64,000 nt of DNA. It comes from Flavobacteriales bacterium. GTDB lineage: Bacteria; Bacteroidota; Bacteroidia; Flavobacteriales_F; PHOS-HE28. The notes under the pieces were generated by a model. The model did not search any database and was not told the origin of the DNA. It was given only the letters and a program-made list of their open reading frames with translations. Location of the stretch: NCBI GenBank assembly GCA_016788295.1, contig JAEUSY010000004.1:289289-353288 (forward strand). Reading direction: 5' to 3'. The position numbers and the translations under genes were made by a program. The first letter of the stretch is position 1. Every line of letters starts with the position of its first letter. This document shows positions 1 through 8,876 of this stretch, piece by piece.

Positions 1-21
1 TGACACGATCGCTTTTCCGCC

Positions 22-29
22 TACTTTCG
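22..29 (+). promoter_or_regulatory. -7 promoter box (TACTTTCG) for the RRM gene
   Basis: The octamer TACTTTCG matches the Bacteroidota -7 consensus TAnnTTTG with C at the seventh base, a variant seen repeatedly in this window. It lies 81 nt before the chosen ATG, implying an untranslated leader of roughly 75 nt. No -33 TTG can be assigned because the window begins too close. Confidence 0.45.
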
Positions 30-110
30 TTGCGCCCAACGGCCGGGGCGTTCTTTGGCGAGACCTCCACGGCACAGGCAAATACGAACAAAACCCAGTC
101 AGTAGAACTC

Positions 111-521
111 ATGAACATTTACGTCGCCAACGTGCCTTACTCAGTGAAGGACCAAGACCTCCGAGAGCTTTTCGAACCGTTCGGAGAGGTGACCTCGGCC
201 AAGATCATCATGGACAAAGTGACGAACCGTAGCCGTGGCTTCGGATTCGTTGAGATGTCCGATGACAACTCCGGCCGTGCAGCCATCGAAGGCACCAATG
301 GCAAGAACTTCCACGGTCGTGACCTGGTGGTGAACGAGGCTCGTCCTCGCACCGAGGGTGACCGCGGCGGATTCGGCGGCGGTGGTGGACGCAGCTTCGG
401 CGGCGGCGACCGCGGTGGTTTCCGTGGCGATCGCGGTGGCGATCGTGGTGGTGATCGCGGTGGATACCGCAGCGACCGCGGAGACCGTGGTGATCGCGGC
501 TTCCGTCGTGACGAGTACTAA
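111..521 (+). CDS. RRM-domain glycine-rich RNA-binding protein
   Basis: 136-residue single-RRM protein that probably binds RNA or acts as an RNA chaperone in the cytoplasm. RNP2 (IYVANV, residues 3-8) and RNP1 (RGFGFVEM, 42-49) are both intact in an RRM spanning about 2-79. Residues 83-136 form a Gly/Arg/Asp tail of GDRGG-type repeats like the RGG tails of bacterial and plant glycine-rich RNA-binding proteins. The ATG at 111 was chosen because the RRM begins immediately there; a TTG at 30 would add an unrelated tail. The gene is monocistronic, with a promoter box at 22 and a strong terminator at 544. The long leader would suit cold-shock or autoregulatory control, which is inference. Confidence 0.9.
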   Translation: MNIYVANVPYSVKDQDLRELFEPFGEVTSAKIIMDKVTNRSRGFGFVEMSDDNSGRAAIEGTNGKNFHGRDLVVNEARPRTEGDRGGFGGGGGRSFGGGDRGGFRGDRGGDRGGDRGGYRSDRGDRGDRGFRRDEY

Positions 522-543
522 GCTCCACGCAACACACGAGAAC

Positions 544-579
544 AAGGCCCCCCGGAACATCCGGGGGGCTTTCTTTTTA
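544..579 (+). terminator. Rho-independent terminator after the RRM gene
   Basis: A GC-rich hairpin pairs CCCCCCGG (548-555) with CCGGGGGG (561-568) around a 5-nt loop, with flanking A/T pairs extending the stem, and is followed by a T-rich tail (TTCTTTTT). It begins 22 nt after the RRM stop codon. Confidence 0.9.
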
Positions 580-673
580 CGCTCATCGACCTCAGCGTGT
601 GAAAAGTTGTTGATCCGATCGGACCCTTTCCCGGTGAATGGGTCTGAGAGACATGCCGCCACAACGCACAAGG

Positions 674-681
674 TACTTTTG
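674..681 (+). promoter_or_regulatory. -7 promoter box (TACTTTTG), near-leaderless
   Basis: This is a perfect TAnnTTTG match ending 7 nt before the ATG at 689. Because transcription in Bacteroidota starts about 5-7 nt after this box, the mRNA would have almost no leader. No TTG was found at the usual -33 spacing. Confidence 0.5.
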
Positions 682-688
682 CCCGTTC

Positions 689-3196
689 ATGTACAAGCGC
701 ACTTTACAGCCTATCCTGCTTATCACCCTGCTGGCCTTTGGCCTGGCCGGACCGGTTTCCGCGCAGCGCCCAGGGGGTGGCGCGCCTCCGGCGCTCGGGC
801 GGATCTACGGAAGAGTGTTGGATGCCACCACCAAGAAGCCGGCCGAGTATGCCACCATAGCGGTTTACACTGTTCGTAACGACAGTCTGGTCGGTGGCAC
901 CATTGTTCGGGGCAACGGTGATTTCGACGTGGACAAACTTCCCTTGGGGAAACTGCGGATACAGATCAGCTTTATTGGTTATACCGCATTGACAGTGGAG
1001 GCTCAACTGAGCCGTGAGCGGTTGGAACAGGACATGGGCAACCTGATGCTGAAGCCCGATGCCGAACTGCTAAAGGAAGTGGAAGTGGTGGGTGAACGCG
1101 CCACCACGGTGATGCAGGTTGACCGACGGGTATTCAACGTGGAGAAAGACCTGAGCACGCAAGGGGGAACCGGTGTGGATGTGATGAAGAACGTGCCCGG
1201 CCTTAGCGTGGACGTTGAAGGCAATGTGGAAATGCGCGGATCGCGTCCATTGGTGCTGATCGATGGCAGGCCCACCAGCATGCAGCTGGACCAGATCCCT
1301 GCCGAGGACATCGAACGTGTGGAAGTGATCACCAACCCATCGGTGGCCTTTGATGCGAACACCACTGGAGGCATCATCAACGTGGTGCTGAAGAAGAACA
1401 CCAAGCCGGGCTACTACGGCCAAGTACAGGCCGGTGTGGGCACCAACGATCGTTACCAAGGCGGCTTCAACCTGAACGCGCGCGATGGACGCTGGAGCTA
1501 CAACCTATCATATAATTACAACACCGGTCGGAACCTCACCGATGGCGAGACGGATCGCACTGACCTGCTGAACGGGGCTTCCACTGGCCGCTTCCTTCAG
1601 GATGCCAGCAACAATGGCAAGAACACCATGAACGGAGGGCGCCTGGGTCTGGAATGGCGCCAGAGCAACCGGAACACGTGGGGGCTTTCCTTCAATGGAA
1701 GGCAGCGCGAAATGGGATCAAGTGAGACCCAGGATTTCCGTTCGGAGGATGGCAATGGCGAATTGCTCCGCACGGGCTACCAGATCAACACTTCCCTGTC
1801 CGAGAACTTCAGCTATACCGGCCAGCTCTCATTCCGACGCAAGGCACCGAAAGAAGGCAAGGAATGGAGCGCTGACCTGACCTACAATGGCTGGAACCGG
1901 GACAGTGATGCAAGCTTCAACATCAACAGCACGGAAGCGAACGGGGGCACCACACCGGGCAGCCCCAGCACACAACAGAACCTGGGTGGCAGCAATGCGA
2001 ACACTTACACGTTCCAACTGGATGCCGTGGACCCGTTGAGCGAACGCACCAAGATCGAGTACGGCGTAAAGTCGAACTGGAACCTGGACAACACCTGGCT
2101 GAACGTGTACATCACTCGTCCGGATATTGGTGTGCCAGTGCGCGACAGCACGCTGAGCAACAACTACGACATCACCGACATCATCAACGCGGCCTACTTC
2201 AACTGGTCGCAGAAGCTGAACGACCGATGGAGCCTGATGGCAGGTCTTCGCTTCGAGCAAACGTGGTACGAGACCGTGCTGCGCGATACCGACCAACGCT
2301 TCAGTTACAAATACCCTGATGGCACCGAGAACCTGGCCAAGGCACTGTTCCCCTCGGTCTATCTGGTGCGGCGTTGGGAAGGCAGCACGCGCGAGCTTCA
2401 GGTGAACTTTTCCCGCAAGATCGATCGGCCGCGGTTCTGGCAGATCATGCCCTTCATCATGTTCGCGGACAGTCGGAACCTGCGTATTGGCAACCCCACA
2501 CTGGCACCCGAACTGAGCAACCTGGCCGAAGTGAACCACCTGTTGCCCTTCCTGGGCGGCAAGGCCAGCTGGCTCACATCCGTTTACGGACGCTACACAC
2601 AGGATGTGATCACCGGATATGCCACTCCGCTTGGCGAGGACAGCTTGGTATTGCTGAACACGTTCGTGAACGGCAGTTACAGCGCGAACGGAGGTTGGGA
2701 GAACGTGTTCAAGTTCGACCCCATGAAAGGGTTGCAGATCACGCTGAGCGGTACAGTGCAATACACGGACATCGCCTTGTCATCCGCGCAGGGTGGCGAC
2801 CGCAACCAAGGCTTCAATTGGAACGCGAAGGCACTGGTGAGCTACCGCTTTGGCAGCAAGAGCAACTGGGCGATGCAAATGAACGGCGAATACGAAGGAC
2901 CGCGTATCCAGCCGCAAGGCCGCACGCTTTCGCAGTACGGTGTCGACCTATCCCTGAACCGCGAGTTCACCAAACAATGGAGCGCCAACCTCTCAGTGAA
3001 CGATGTGTTCTACACGCGTCGCTGGGGTCAGGTGCTGGACACGCCTACCATTTATCAGGAGAACTTCCGTCGGCGCGAGCAACGTTTCGTGCGCCTGACG
3101 CTGACCTGGAAATTCGGCGAGCGCGATGCATCACTCTTCCGGCGCAGAGGTCAACAGCAGCGTGAACCGGGCGGTGGCGGCGATATGGAGATGTGA
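689..3196 (+). CDS. Outer-membrane beta-barrel TonB-dependent receptor-like protein
   Basis: 835-residue outer-membrane protein. Order: signal peptide (about 1-25, ending VSAQ), carboxypeptidase-regulatory-like beta-sandwich (about 38-120), plug domain (about 145-237, with LIDGRP and the ADIERVEVI...GGIINVVLKK signature of TonB receptors), then a barrel of the OMP_b-brl_3 type to the end. Family knowledge points to TonB/ExbBD-driven import or transport of a large substrate; the substrate cannot be read from sequence. The ATG at 689 is preferred over 638 because the signal peptide starts there and a -7 box lies just upstream. The C-terminus is Gly/Arg-rich (ending GGGGDMEM) rather than aromatic, as is common in this subfamily. 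It stands alone, convergent with the HmuY gene. Confidence 0.85.
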   Translation: MYKRTLQPILLITLLAFGLAGPVSAQRPGGGAPPALGRIYGRVLDATTKKPAEYATIAVYTVRNDSLVGGTIVRGNGDFDVDKLPLGKLRIQISFIGYTALTVEAQLSRERLEQDMGNLMLKPDAELLKEVEVVGERATTVMQVDRRVFNVEKDLSTQGGTGVDVMKNVPGLSVDVEGNVEMRGSRPLVLIDGRPTSMQLDQIPAEDIERVEVITNPSVAFDANTTGGIINVVLKKNTKPGYYGQVQAGVGTNDRYQGGFNLNARDGRWSYNLSYNYNTGRNLTDGETDRTDLLNGASTGRFLQDASNNGKNTMNGGRLGLEWRQSNRNTWGLSFNGRQREMGSSETQDFRSEDGNGELLRTGYQINTSLSENFSYTGQLSFRRKAPKEGKEWSADLTYNGWNRDSDASFNINSTEANGGTTPGSPSTQQNLGGSNANTYTFQLDAVDPLSERTKIEYGVKSNWNLDNTWLNVYITRPDIGVPVRDSTLSNNYDITDIINAAYFNWSQKLNDRWSLMAGLRFEQTWYETVLRDTDQRFSYKYPDGTENLAKALFPSVYLVRRWEGSTRELQVNFSRKIDRPRFWQIMPFIMFADSRNLRIGNPTLAPELSNLAEVNHLLPFLGGKASWLTSVYGRYTQDVITGYATPLGEDSLVLLNTFVNGSYSANGGWENVFKFDPMKGLQITLSGTVQYTDIALSSAQGGDRNQGFNWNAKALVSYRFGSKSNWAMQMNGEYEGPRIQPQGRTLSQYGVDLSLNREFTKQWSANLSVNDVFYTRRWGQVLDTPTIYQENFRRREQRFVRLTLTWKFGERDASLFRRRGQQQREPGGGGDMEM

Positions 3197-3213
3197 CCCG
3201 CCAGTGGCGCGCT

Positions 3214-4182
3214 TCACAACGGGACCACTTCGAACTGTGGGCAGCCGACCTGGCCTGTGCTACTGTAGAACTCCAGGAAACGCAGTTTGAAGTAGAAGCC
3301 AGCAGCATCCTGTATGATGTACACGATACGATCGTTCACCATGTAGGAGCTCGTCTCGAACGAGTAGGTCTTCCAATCGTAGCCTATGGCATCACGTCGT
3401 CCACTGAAGGGGTGGGCGATAGTGTCGTTCAATGTCACCTGTGCGATATCGGCATCCGGAATACGGGCCACTCGTGTGCGACCTTGGTCCATAAGCACGC
3501 CCGTAACGATGTAAGGCATGAACGGCTCATAGAACTGATGCGTGTACTGCGTGATCACCATGTCCCATGCACCAATGGGCGGGAACACGTTCACAACACC
3601 GTTCACGAAATGAAGTGCAGTGGCACTGCGTGAGGCATCCTTGTTCACCACGATGGTCTGTAGACCGCTGCCATTGAGCATCGCTACCTGCAAGGTGTAG
3701 CTAGCGGCATCCACCCCATCAAAACGCACCTTGCGGAAACCAAGCTGCTGGCCCAATGCGTCGTAGCCCATGTCAACCAGATAAACATGACCAGTACCTC
3801 GCCAGTCACCGATGGCCGTACTGTCCGGATGACCACTGGGGGCGTCGATATGACGCGTAATGAACATGCCAGCAGTATCGTGCGCCGCCGTAATTTCAAC
3901 GGCACCAAGGTCCATGGCCGACATCAACATGGATCCGTTCAGGCGCACGCGCCACCCATCAGCGCCATTTTCAAAGGCCAGGTTCCAAGCGGTCTTCGGA
4001 TTGCTGGAAACGACCGTTCCACTGCTCACATCGATCCAAAGCTGTTCGTTGTAACCGGGGCCCATGCACACCTGCATGACGCTCCCCTCGCCACGCGGAC
4101 GCGCGGGCACAGGCAGCTCGTCCTTCAAACACCCGGTAAGAACGGTGAGCGCAAACAGTGATGAAAGGAAGATGCGTGACAT
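3214..4182 (-). CDS. hmuY: HmuY-family heme-binding lipoprotein
   Basis: 322-residue predicted lipoprotein with a type II signal peptide and lipobox LTGC (Cys18). The body has the HmuY pattern of repeated WDLAF/WDMVI-type strands (AWNLAF, GAWDMVI), VYLVDMG, the GYDWKTY segment and a final FKLRFLEFY strand. HmuY of Porphyromonas gingivalis is a surface hemophore that hands heme to the TonB receptor HmuR. Here the receptor gene at 4189 ends 6 nt upstream, so the two are almost certainly co-transcribed, which supports a HmuR/HmuY-like pair. The heme ligands (two His in P. gingivalis HmuY) were not identified, so the ligand could be heme or another iron compound. Confidence 0.8.
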   Translation of the reverse strand: MSRIFLSSLFALTVLTGCLKDELPVPARPRGEGSVMQVCMGPGYNEQLWIDVSSGTVVSSNPKTAWNLAFENGADGWRVRLNGSMLMSAMDLGAVEITAAHDTAGMFITRHIDAPSGHPDSTAIGDWRGTGHVYLVDMGYDALGQQLGFRKVRFDGVDAASYTLQVAMLNGSGLQTIVVNKDASRSATALHFVNGVVNVFPPIGAWDMVITQYTHQFYEPFMPYIVTGVLMDQGRTRVARIPDADIAQVTLNDTIAHPFSGRRDAIGYDWKTYSFETSSYMVNDRIVYIIQDAAGFYFKLRFLEFYSSTGQVGCPQFEVVPL

Positions 4183-4188
4183 CGGCGA

Positions 4189-6450
4189 TCACTTTCGCTT
4201 TTTGAGATCCAGCTCCAGACGGATGAAATAGGTGCGGCCCGTGGTCATTGGAACACTTACACCTCCTCCACTGTGCGCTCCCGCCGCCATGGTGGCCTGC
4301 ACGTTCTGCACATTGAAGAGGTCCTTGCAGCCGAGGCTGATGGATGAACGGCCTTCCCAGAAACGCTTGGTCACGTTCATATCAGCCATGTTGTAATCGC
4401 CAATGAAGGACCGGCCCACCTCACCGTCGTTCTCGAACGTATAGGCGCTCACTTCGCCCTGATATTTCCAGAACATCGAGATGCTCCAACCCGTCTTCAT
4501 CCATTGGTGCGTGAGCGATGCACGTGCCTCGGGCGAGAGCAGCCAGGGTTCATCATGCTCCATCGCCATCTCATCGAGTCGCGCGGTGAGCCCACCACCG
4601 ACCGAAACGACCCAATGGCCATTGTCCCAGCTGGACCCGATGGTACCGCCAGCGGTGTGCAGTCGACCGACATTGATGTAGGTGTAGGTGGTGGTGCTGA
4701 CCTGTGCCAACGTGATGAGATCGTCGATGGCGTTGTAGAACAATCCCAGCTCACTGCGATAGACACCCTTGTCCTTGGCGTGCCGGTAGCTGAGCGCCGC
4801 ATTCATGCTGTGCGAGCGTTCGGCATTCAGGTCCGGGTTGCCCACGATGTCGTGGTTGACATCCACGAAGTAGAGATAAAGCTCCTTGAGCGAAGGGGCG
4901 CGGAAGCCTTGCGCATAGGAAGCTCGCAGGGTGAACGCATCTGTAAGTGTCCACCGCACGTTGACCGAGGGTATCACCGGCGCGCCATAGCGCGTATTGT
5001 AAGCGGCACGTAGTCCCGGCCTAAGGGTGATGCGCGCTGTGGGCAGGTATTCCAGACTGGCGAACACTGCGTAGTCTCCGATCTCCTCACCTCCTTCAGC
5101 GATACGATCGCCACTACCCGTCTCCAAGTTGAGGTCATAGCCGACCTCATAGCGCAAGCGAGCGCTATCGGGTGATACGGCGAAGGTGCCTCGCAGATTG
5201 GTGAGCGTGAACCGGGATGTGTCCTGCATACCCTCGGCCGTGATGAGAATGGCATCGAGGTCGGTAAGATCACGGAACCACGTGTTGCGGGTCCGTGTGT
5301 AGCGATTGTGCGCTGCCAACATGTTCAGGCTGCGACCGCCAGAGAAGCGACGTTCGGCGAACACGGCATTGTCCAAACGCAGTGTAACGTACTCCTCATC
5401 GAAGGCGGTCTCGTAATAGGGCGCACGCGGACGCCCTCGATTGATGATGTGATCATCCATCACCTCGCCCTTGTAGTTCAACCTCCAATCACCCAAGCGG
5501 ATGCCATAGCCCACCCTGCCGAAATACTGTTCGCGGGGCTTCCATTGTTGGTAACGCGACATATCGGCCGGGGCAGGCTCGAAGCTGGGTATGCCTTGCT
5601 GGCCGGGGTCCCAGCCTCCGAAGAAGTTTCTTCCTGCGGTAATGAGCAGATCATGTCGCCCCCATTTTCCGCCACCTGAAAGCGTGGTGTTCAAACGACC
5701 GATATGTTCGGCATACACGGAGGCCTTAAGCGCAAATGGGGAGGCAATGCTCTTCCGCGTGATGAGATTGATGGTGCCCGCCAATGCGTTCGTGCCGTAG
5801 TTGACACTGAGAGGACCTTCAATGATCTCCGCGCGCTCAACGCCGGTAAGGTCCAGCTGCGCCAGATCGATGTTGCCGTCCTGGCGACCCACCACAGGCA
5901 CACCATCCACCAGGATCTTCACGTTCTGCCCACCGAGGCCCTGCATGCTGAGCGAGGTCCCGAGCACATTATCCTGCGACAGGCGGATGTTCAGCTCGTT
6001 CCGCAGTGCATCGCCAAGGTTATTGGCGGCCATGCGTTTGAACTGTGTATCATCCAACACGCGCACTTTGTGTACGGCTTTCTCGGGTGCTCCGGGCGCA
6101 TACTGGCCGGTCACCACCACTTCCTGCAAGCCCACCGATGCCCTCTCCATGCGGTAGGTCCTTGGTGCGGTCGAACGTAGCGTATCAACAATGGCGACAT
6201 TTCCGAGGAAGGAGATCCGCACCACAACACCGTTCGCGAGCAGCTCAGGCCCCAATGGAAGCTCTGCCCTGCCATCCGGAGCGCTCACAACCAACTGACC
6301 CTGGCCACCATCGAGAGGTTGCCACGCGATGTGTGCATACGGCACTGGCGCACCGGTCACTGCCTCCACCACTTCGATGGCCACCTGCCCACGAACAGCA
6401 ACGACCAGGAACAGGAGCACCGGCAAGAAAAGGAGCCGCTTGCTCAGCAT
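4189..6450 (-). CDS. TonB-dependent receptor, probable HmuR-like heme/iron receptor
   Basis: 753-residue outer-membrane receptor. Signal peptide about 1-21, a carboxypeptidase-regulatory-like domain about 24-100, a TonB-box-like segment QEVVVTG at about 109-115, a plug (about 125-233, with ILVDGVPV and GVERAEIIEGPLSVNYGTNALAGTINLI) and a 22-strand-type barrel to the end. The plug resembles colicin/B12/heme receptors. The ATG at 6450 was chosen because the signal peptide MLSKRLLFLP begins there; an upstream in-frame ATG at 6504 adds a non-signal extension. It is followed after 6 nt by the HmuY lipoprotein gene and preceded by a FecA-like receptor on the same strand. Confidence 0.85.
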   Translation of the reverse strand: MLSKRLLFLPVLLFLVVAVRGQVAIEVVEAVTGAPVPYAHIAWQPLDGGQGQLVVSAPDGRAELPLGPELLANGVVVRISFLGNVAIVDTLRSTAPRTYRMERASVGLQEVVVTGQYAPGAPEKAVHKVRVLDDTQFKRMAANNLGDALRNELNIRLSQDNVLGTSLSMQGLGGQNVKILVDGVPVVGRQDGNIDLAQLDLTGVERAEIIEGPLSVNYGTNALAGTINLITRKSIASPFALKASVYAEHIGRLNTTLSGGGKWGRHDLLITAGRNFFGGWDPGQQGIPSFEPAPADMSRYQQWKPREQYFGRVGYGIRLGDWRLNYKGEVMDDHIINRGRPRAPYYETAFDEEYVTLRLDNAVFAERRFSGGRSLNMLAAHNRYTRTRNTWFRDLTDLDAILITAEGMQDTSRFTLTNLRGTFAVSPDSARLRYEVGYDLNLETGSGDRIAEGGEEIGDYAVFASLEYLPTARITLRPGLRAAYNTRYGAPVIPSVNVRWTLTDAFTLRASYAQGFRAPSLKELYLYFVDVNHDIVGNPDLNAERSHSMNAALSYRHAKDKGVYRSELGLFYNAIDDLITLAQVSTTTYTYINVGRLHTAGGTIGSSWDNGHWVVSVGGGLTARLDEMAMEHDEPWLLSPEARASLTHQWMKTGWSISMFWKYQGEVSAYTFENDGEVGRSFIGDYNMADMNVTKRFWEGRSSISLGCKDLFNVQNVQATMAAGAHSGGGVSVPMTTGRTYFIRLELDLKKRK

Positions 6451-6542
6451 GATCGGGGAACCGGACAGGGCGCGCATTTCGGGCACACAAAGGACCGAAG
6501 CCACCGCGCGCGGAATGTCATACGACCGTCAAGCGACAGCCA

Positions 6543-8753
6543 CTAAAGCCGGGCACCAAGGGTGACCAGAAAGGTGCGGCCGTTACCGGGCAGCGCGCCG
6601 GGCCCCGGATAGCCCCCGGAACGCCTGGTGGCATATGCTTCGTCGGTGACGTTATTCACGCCCAAGCGCAGCTCCAAGCCATTGCGGAACGTATGCCCCC
6701 CGTTGATGTCCAGCACCTGATAGCCCGCCAAACGGCCCACCGTAGCAGCCGCATTGGGCTCAACGGTATTGGCCGCATCGGTAAACACGGATCCCGTTCG
6801 GCTCAAATTCACCGTTGCGGAGAACCCACGACGTTGGTAATTGATGCCATAGCGCTCGATGTTGTTCGGGGCGTATTCCACGCGCTTCCCTTCGATGCCA
6901 CGCACGGGGTCGTTCACCAGGGCCGGGTTGTTCCAGCTGGTGTAGCGCGCATCCATCCAGGTCACCGATGCATGCACTCGCAGGCTGGCCGGGCGTTCAC
7001 CAGCGATCAGGCGAAGGACATCCAGTTCCACATAGGCCTCAACACCCTGGCTTTGCGAGGTGCCGATATTGGTGCGATAGGCCACACCATCGCGCAGCAC
7101 GGTGCCAATGCGGTCGCGGTAAAGCAATTGGAACACGCCGACATCGAAGGTGACATAGCGTGCCAAAGAACCGCGATAGCCGGCCTCCATGTTGTAGCCG
7201 TTCGCGTCCTTCATGTTCGGGTCGATGATGTCCGTAGTAGCGGCCGGCGTGAGTTCCGAAAACAGCACGGGGCGGTACGCCGTGCTGAAATTGGCGTAAG
7301 CATTGGTGCTGGCCGTAGTCCTATACTCCAGACCTGTGCCGAAAAGAATGACCTGGCGCTGCCTCTCAGAAGGCTCAAGCGTACCTGTGGAAGATGTGTT
7401 CAAATAGCCCTTCGCGGTCGAGGCGATATGCTCGAATCGCACACCGGGCACGACGCTCAGGTTCCTGCCCACGCTGAAGATATTCTCGGCGAACACGGCG
7501 AAGTTGCTCGTTGTGTATTCCAGTTCACGACCGTACACCGGATCGGTCAGCGAAAGGTCCAGATCACTGCCCGTGGTGCCCCTGCCAAGCAAGTGACGTT
7601 GTGTGGTACCCCCGAAAGCCCGAACACCGGTGGCCAGGTCCGAGGGCTTGCCGAGCACCTTGTAGGAATGATGCAACCTCAGTTCAGCACCTGCATTGGC
7701 ATACTCATCGCGATCTACCTGACGTGGAGCGTAGGCGCGGGTGATGCTGCTGATCGTGTCTGGTTCAGTGATCGGCTTCATGAATCCCACGCTGTTGCGC
7801 TCTGCGAAGGTCCCGAAGCACTTCAGGCTCATGCGCGTGCGCTCCGTAAGCACCATGTCGGCAGTTACGGCAGCAACGCTCCATGGCGCATTGAACCAAT
7901 TACGCGCCCGGTCAGAGTACTGCGGATCCGCTTGAAGCTGAGCATCCGTGAGCCCGCCCGGTTGCTGGCTGGAATAGTCCATTCGCGTGTACTCCAGACC
8001 AAGGGTGAACCGCTTGCTGAATGCATGGGTCAAAGACACTTGTCCCGTATTGGTCACATAGCGGCTATTGGTTCGCCAACCATCGGCACTGCGGTGATGC
8101 CAGAACGCGTAGTAGGAAGTACGGCCGACCGTGCCTCCAAGTGCATTGTAGGCATTGAACAGACCATAGGAGCCCGCCGTTTGGCGCGTTTCAAAGGCCA
8201 ACTTCCTACCTGCCACACCACGCTTCAACCGGTAATTGAGCAGGCCTCCGAACTGCGGACCGAACTGTAGCGATGCCGAACCGCGGATGATCTCGATACG
8301 CTCTACGGCCTCCATGGGCGGAGCGTAATAGGCTTCCGGATAACCGAAGGGCTCAGCGGCGATATCGTATCCGTTCTGGCGCACATTGAACTCCCATGAG
8401 CGATTGGGGCTGAGGCCACGTGCGGCCACGCTCATTTGTATGCCCGACCCTTCGCTTTCCCAGATACTGATGCCCGGCACCTTCGCGAACAGTTGCCGCG
8501 CATTGTTCGTGGAAAGGTCCGCATCCAGGCCTGCGACCTGCACCACCTCGTTCTTCTTTCCCGCAGCAACTATGCCTCCTTCCACAGGCTTCATCCGCTC
8601 CACCACATTATGTGGTCGGTGGCCTTCTATGTGCACCTCCTTCAGATCCACTTTGCGCAAGGTGTCCTGCTGAGCCTGCACAACGAAAGCGCATGGAATG
8701 AGCATCGCCGCATACGCGGTACGCAGAAAAGACAGATACATGGGAAAGGCCAT
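6543..8753 (-). CDS. TonB-dependent siderophore/iron receptor, FecA-like
   Basis: 736-residue outer-membrane receptor without the N-terminal carboxypeptidase-like domain. Signal peptide about 1-28 (ending VVQAQ), plug about 60-190 (with ARQLFAKVPGISIWESEG, QNGYDIAAEPFGYPEAYY and VERIEIIRGSASLQFGPQFGGLLNY, similar to ferric-dicitrate receptors), then the barrel. It is expected to import a ferric chelate with TonB energy. ATGs at 8753 and 8741 both give a signal peptide. It lies 92 nt upstream of the HmuR-like receptor and downstream of the T9SS-tagged HmuY homologue, suggesting one iron-acquisition locus. Confidence 0.82.
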   Translation of the reverse strand: MAFPMYLSFLRTAYAAMLIPCAFVVQAQQDTLRKVDLKEVHIEGHRPHNVVERMKPVEGGIVAAGKKNEVVQVAGLDADLSTNNARQLFAKVPGISIWESEGSGIQMSVAARGLSPNRSWEFNVRQNGYDIAAEPFGYPEAYYAPPMEAVERIEIIRGSASLQFGPQFGGLLNYRLKRGVAGRKLAFETRQTAGSYGLFNAYNALGGTVGRTSYYAFWHHRSADGWRTNSRYVTNTGQVSLTHAFSKRFTLGLEYTRMDYSSQQPGGLTDAQLQADPQYSDRARNWFNAPWSVAAVTADMVLTERTRMSLKCFGTFAERNSVGFMKPITEPDTISSITRAYAPRQVDRDEYANAGAELRLHHSYKVLGKPSDLATGVRAFGGTTQRHLLGRGTTGSDLDLSLTDPVYGRELEYTTSNFAVFAENIFSVGRNLSVVPGVRFEHIASTAKGYLNTSSTGTLEPSERQRQVILFGTGLEYRTTASTNAYANFSTAYRPVLFSELTPAATTDIIDPNMKDANGYNMEAGYRGSLARYVTFDVGVFQLLYRDRIGTVLRDGVAYRTNIGTSQSQGVEAYVELDVLRLIAGERPASLRVHASVTWMDARYTSWNNPALVNDPVRGIEGKRVEYAPNNIERYGINYQRRGFSATVNLSRTGSVFTDAANTVEPNAAATVGRLAGYQVLDINGGHTFRNGLELRLGVNNVTDEAYATRRSGGYPGPGALPGNGRTFLVTLGARL

Positions 8754-8825
8754 TTTGAAGCGCACAAAGGACTCTTCCCACAACCGAGCACCCTATACCA
8801 CGATCAGGGTAATCACATCAACGAA

Positions 8826-8860
8826 GAGGCCCCGGATATCGCTCGGATATCCGGGGCCTC
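8826..8860 (-). terminator. Inverted repeat, probable terminator of the T9SS-HmuY gene
   Basis: A perfect 15-bp inverted repeat (GAGGCCCCGGATATC with its complement) around a 5-nt loop lies 16 nt beyond the stop codon of the minus-strand gene at 8877. The following T tract is weak, so it may attenuate rather than stop transcription into the receptor genes. Confidence 0.6.
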
Positions 8861-8876
8861 TTGAAAGCGGTATGGA

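Noticed and set aside
1829..2761. 310-codon minus-strand frame within the first receptor
   Set aside because: Antisense shadow; the plus strand has full receptor features.
6693..8270. 525-codon open frame on the plus strand opposite the FecA-like receptor
   Set aside because: It is antisense to a receptor with signal peptide, plug and barrel motifs; the translation is low-complexity in His/Arg/Ala with no domain, as expected from GC-rich codon bias.
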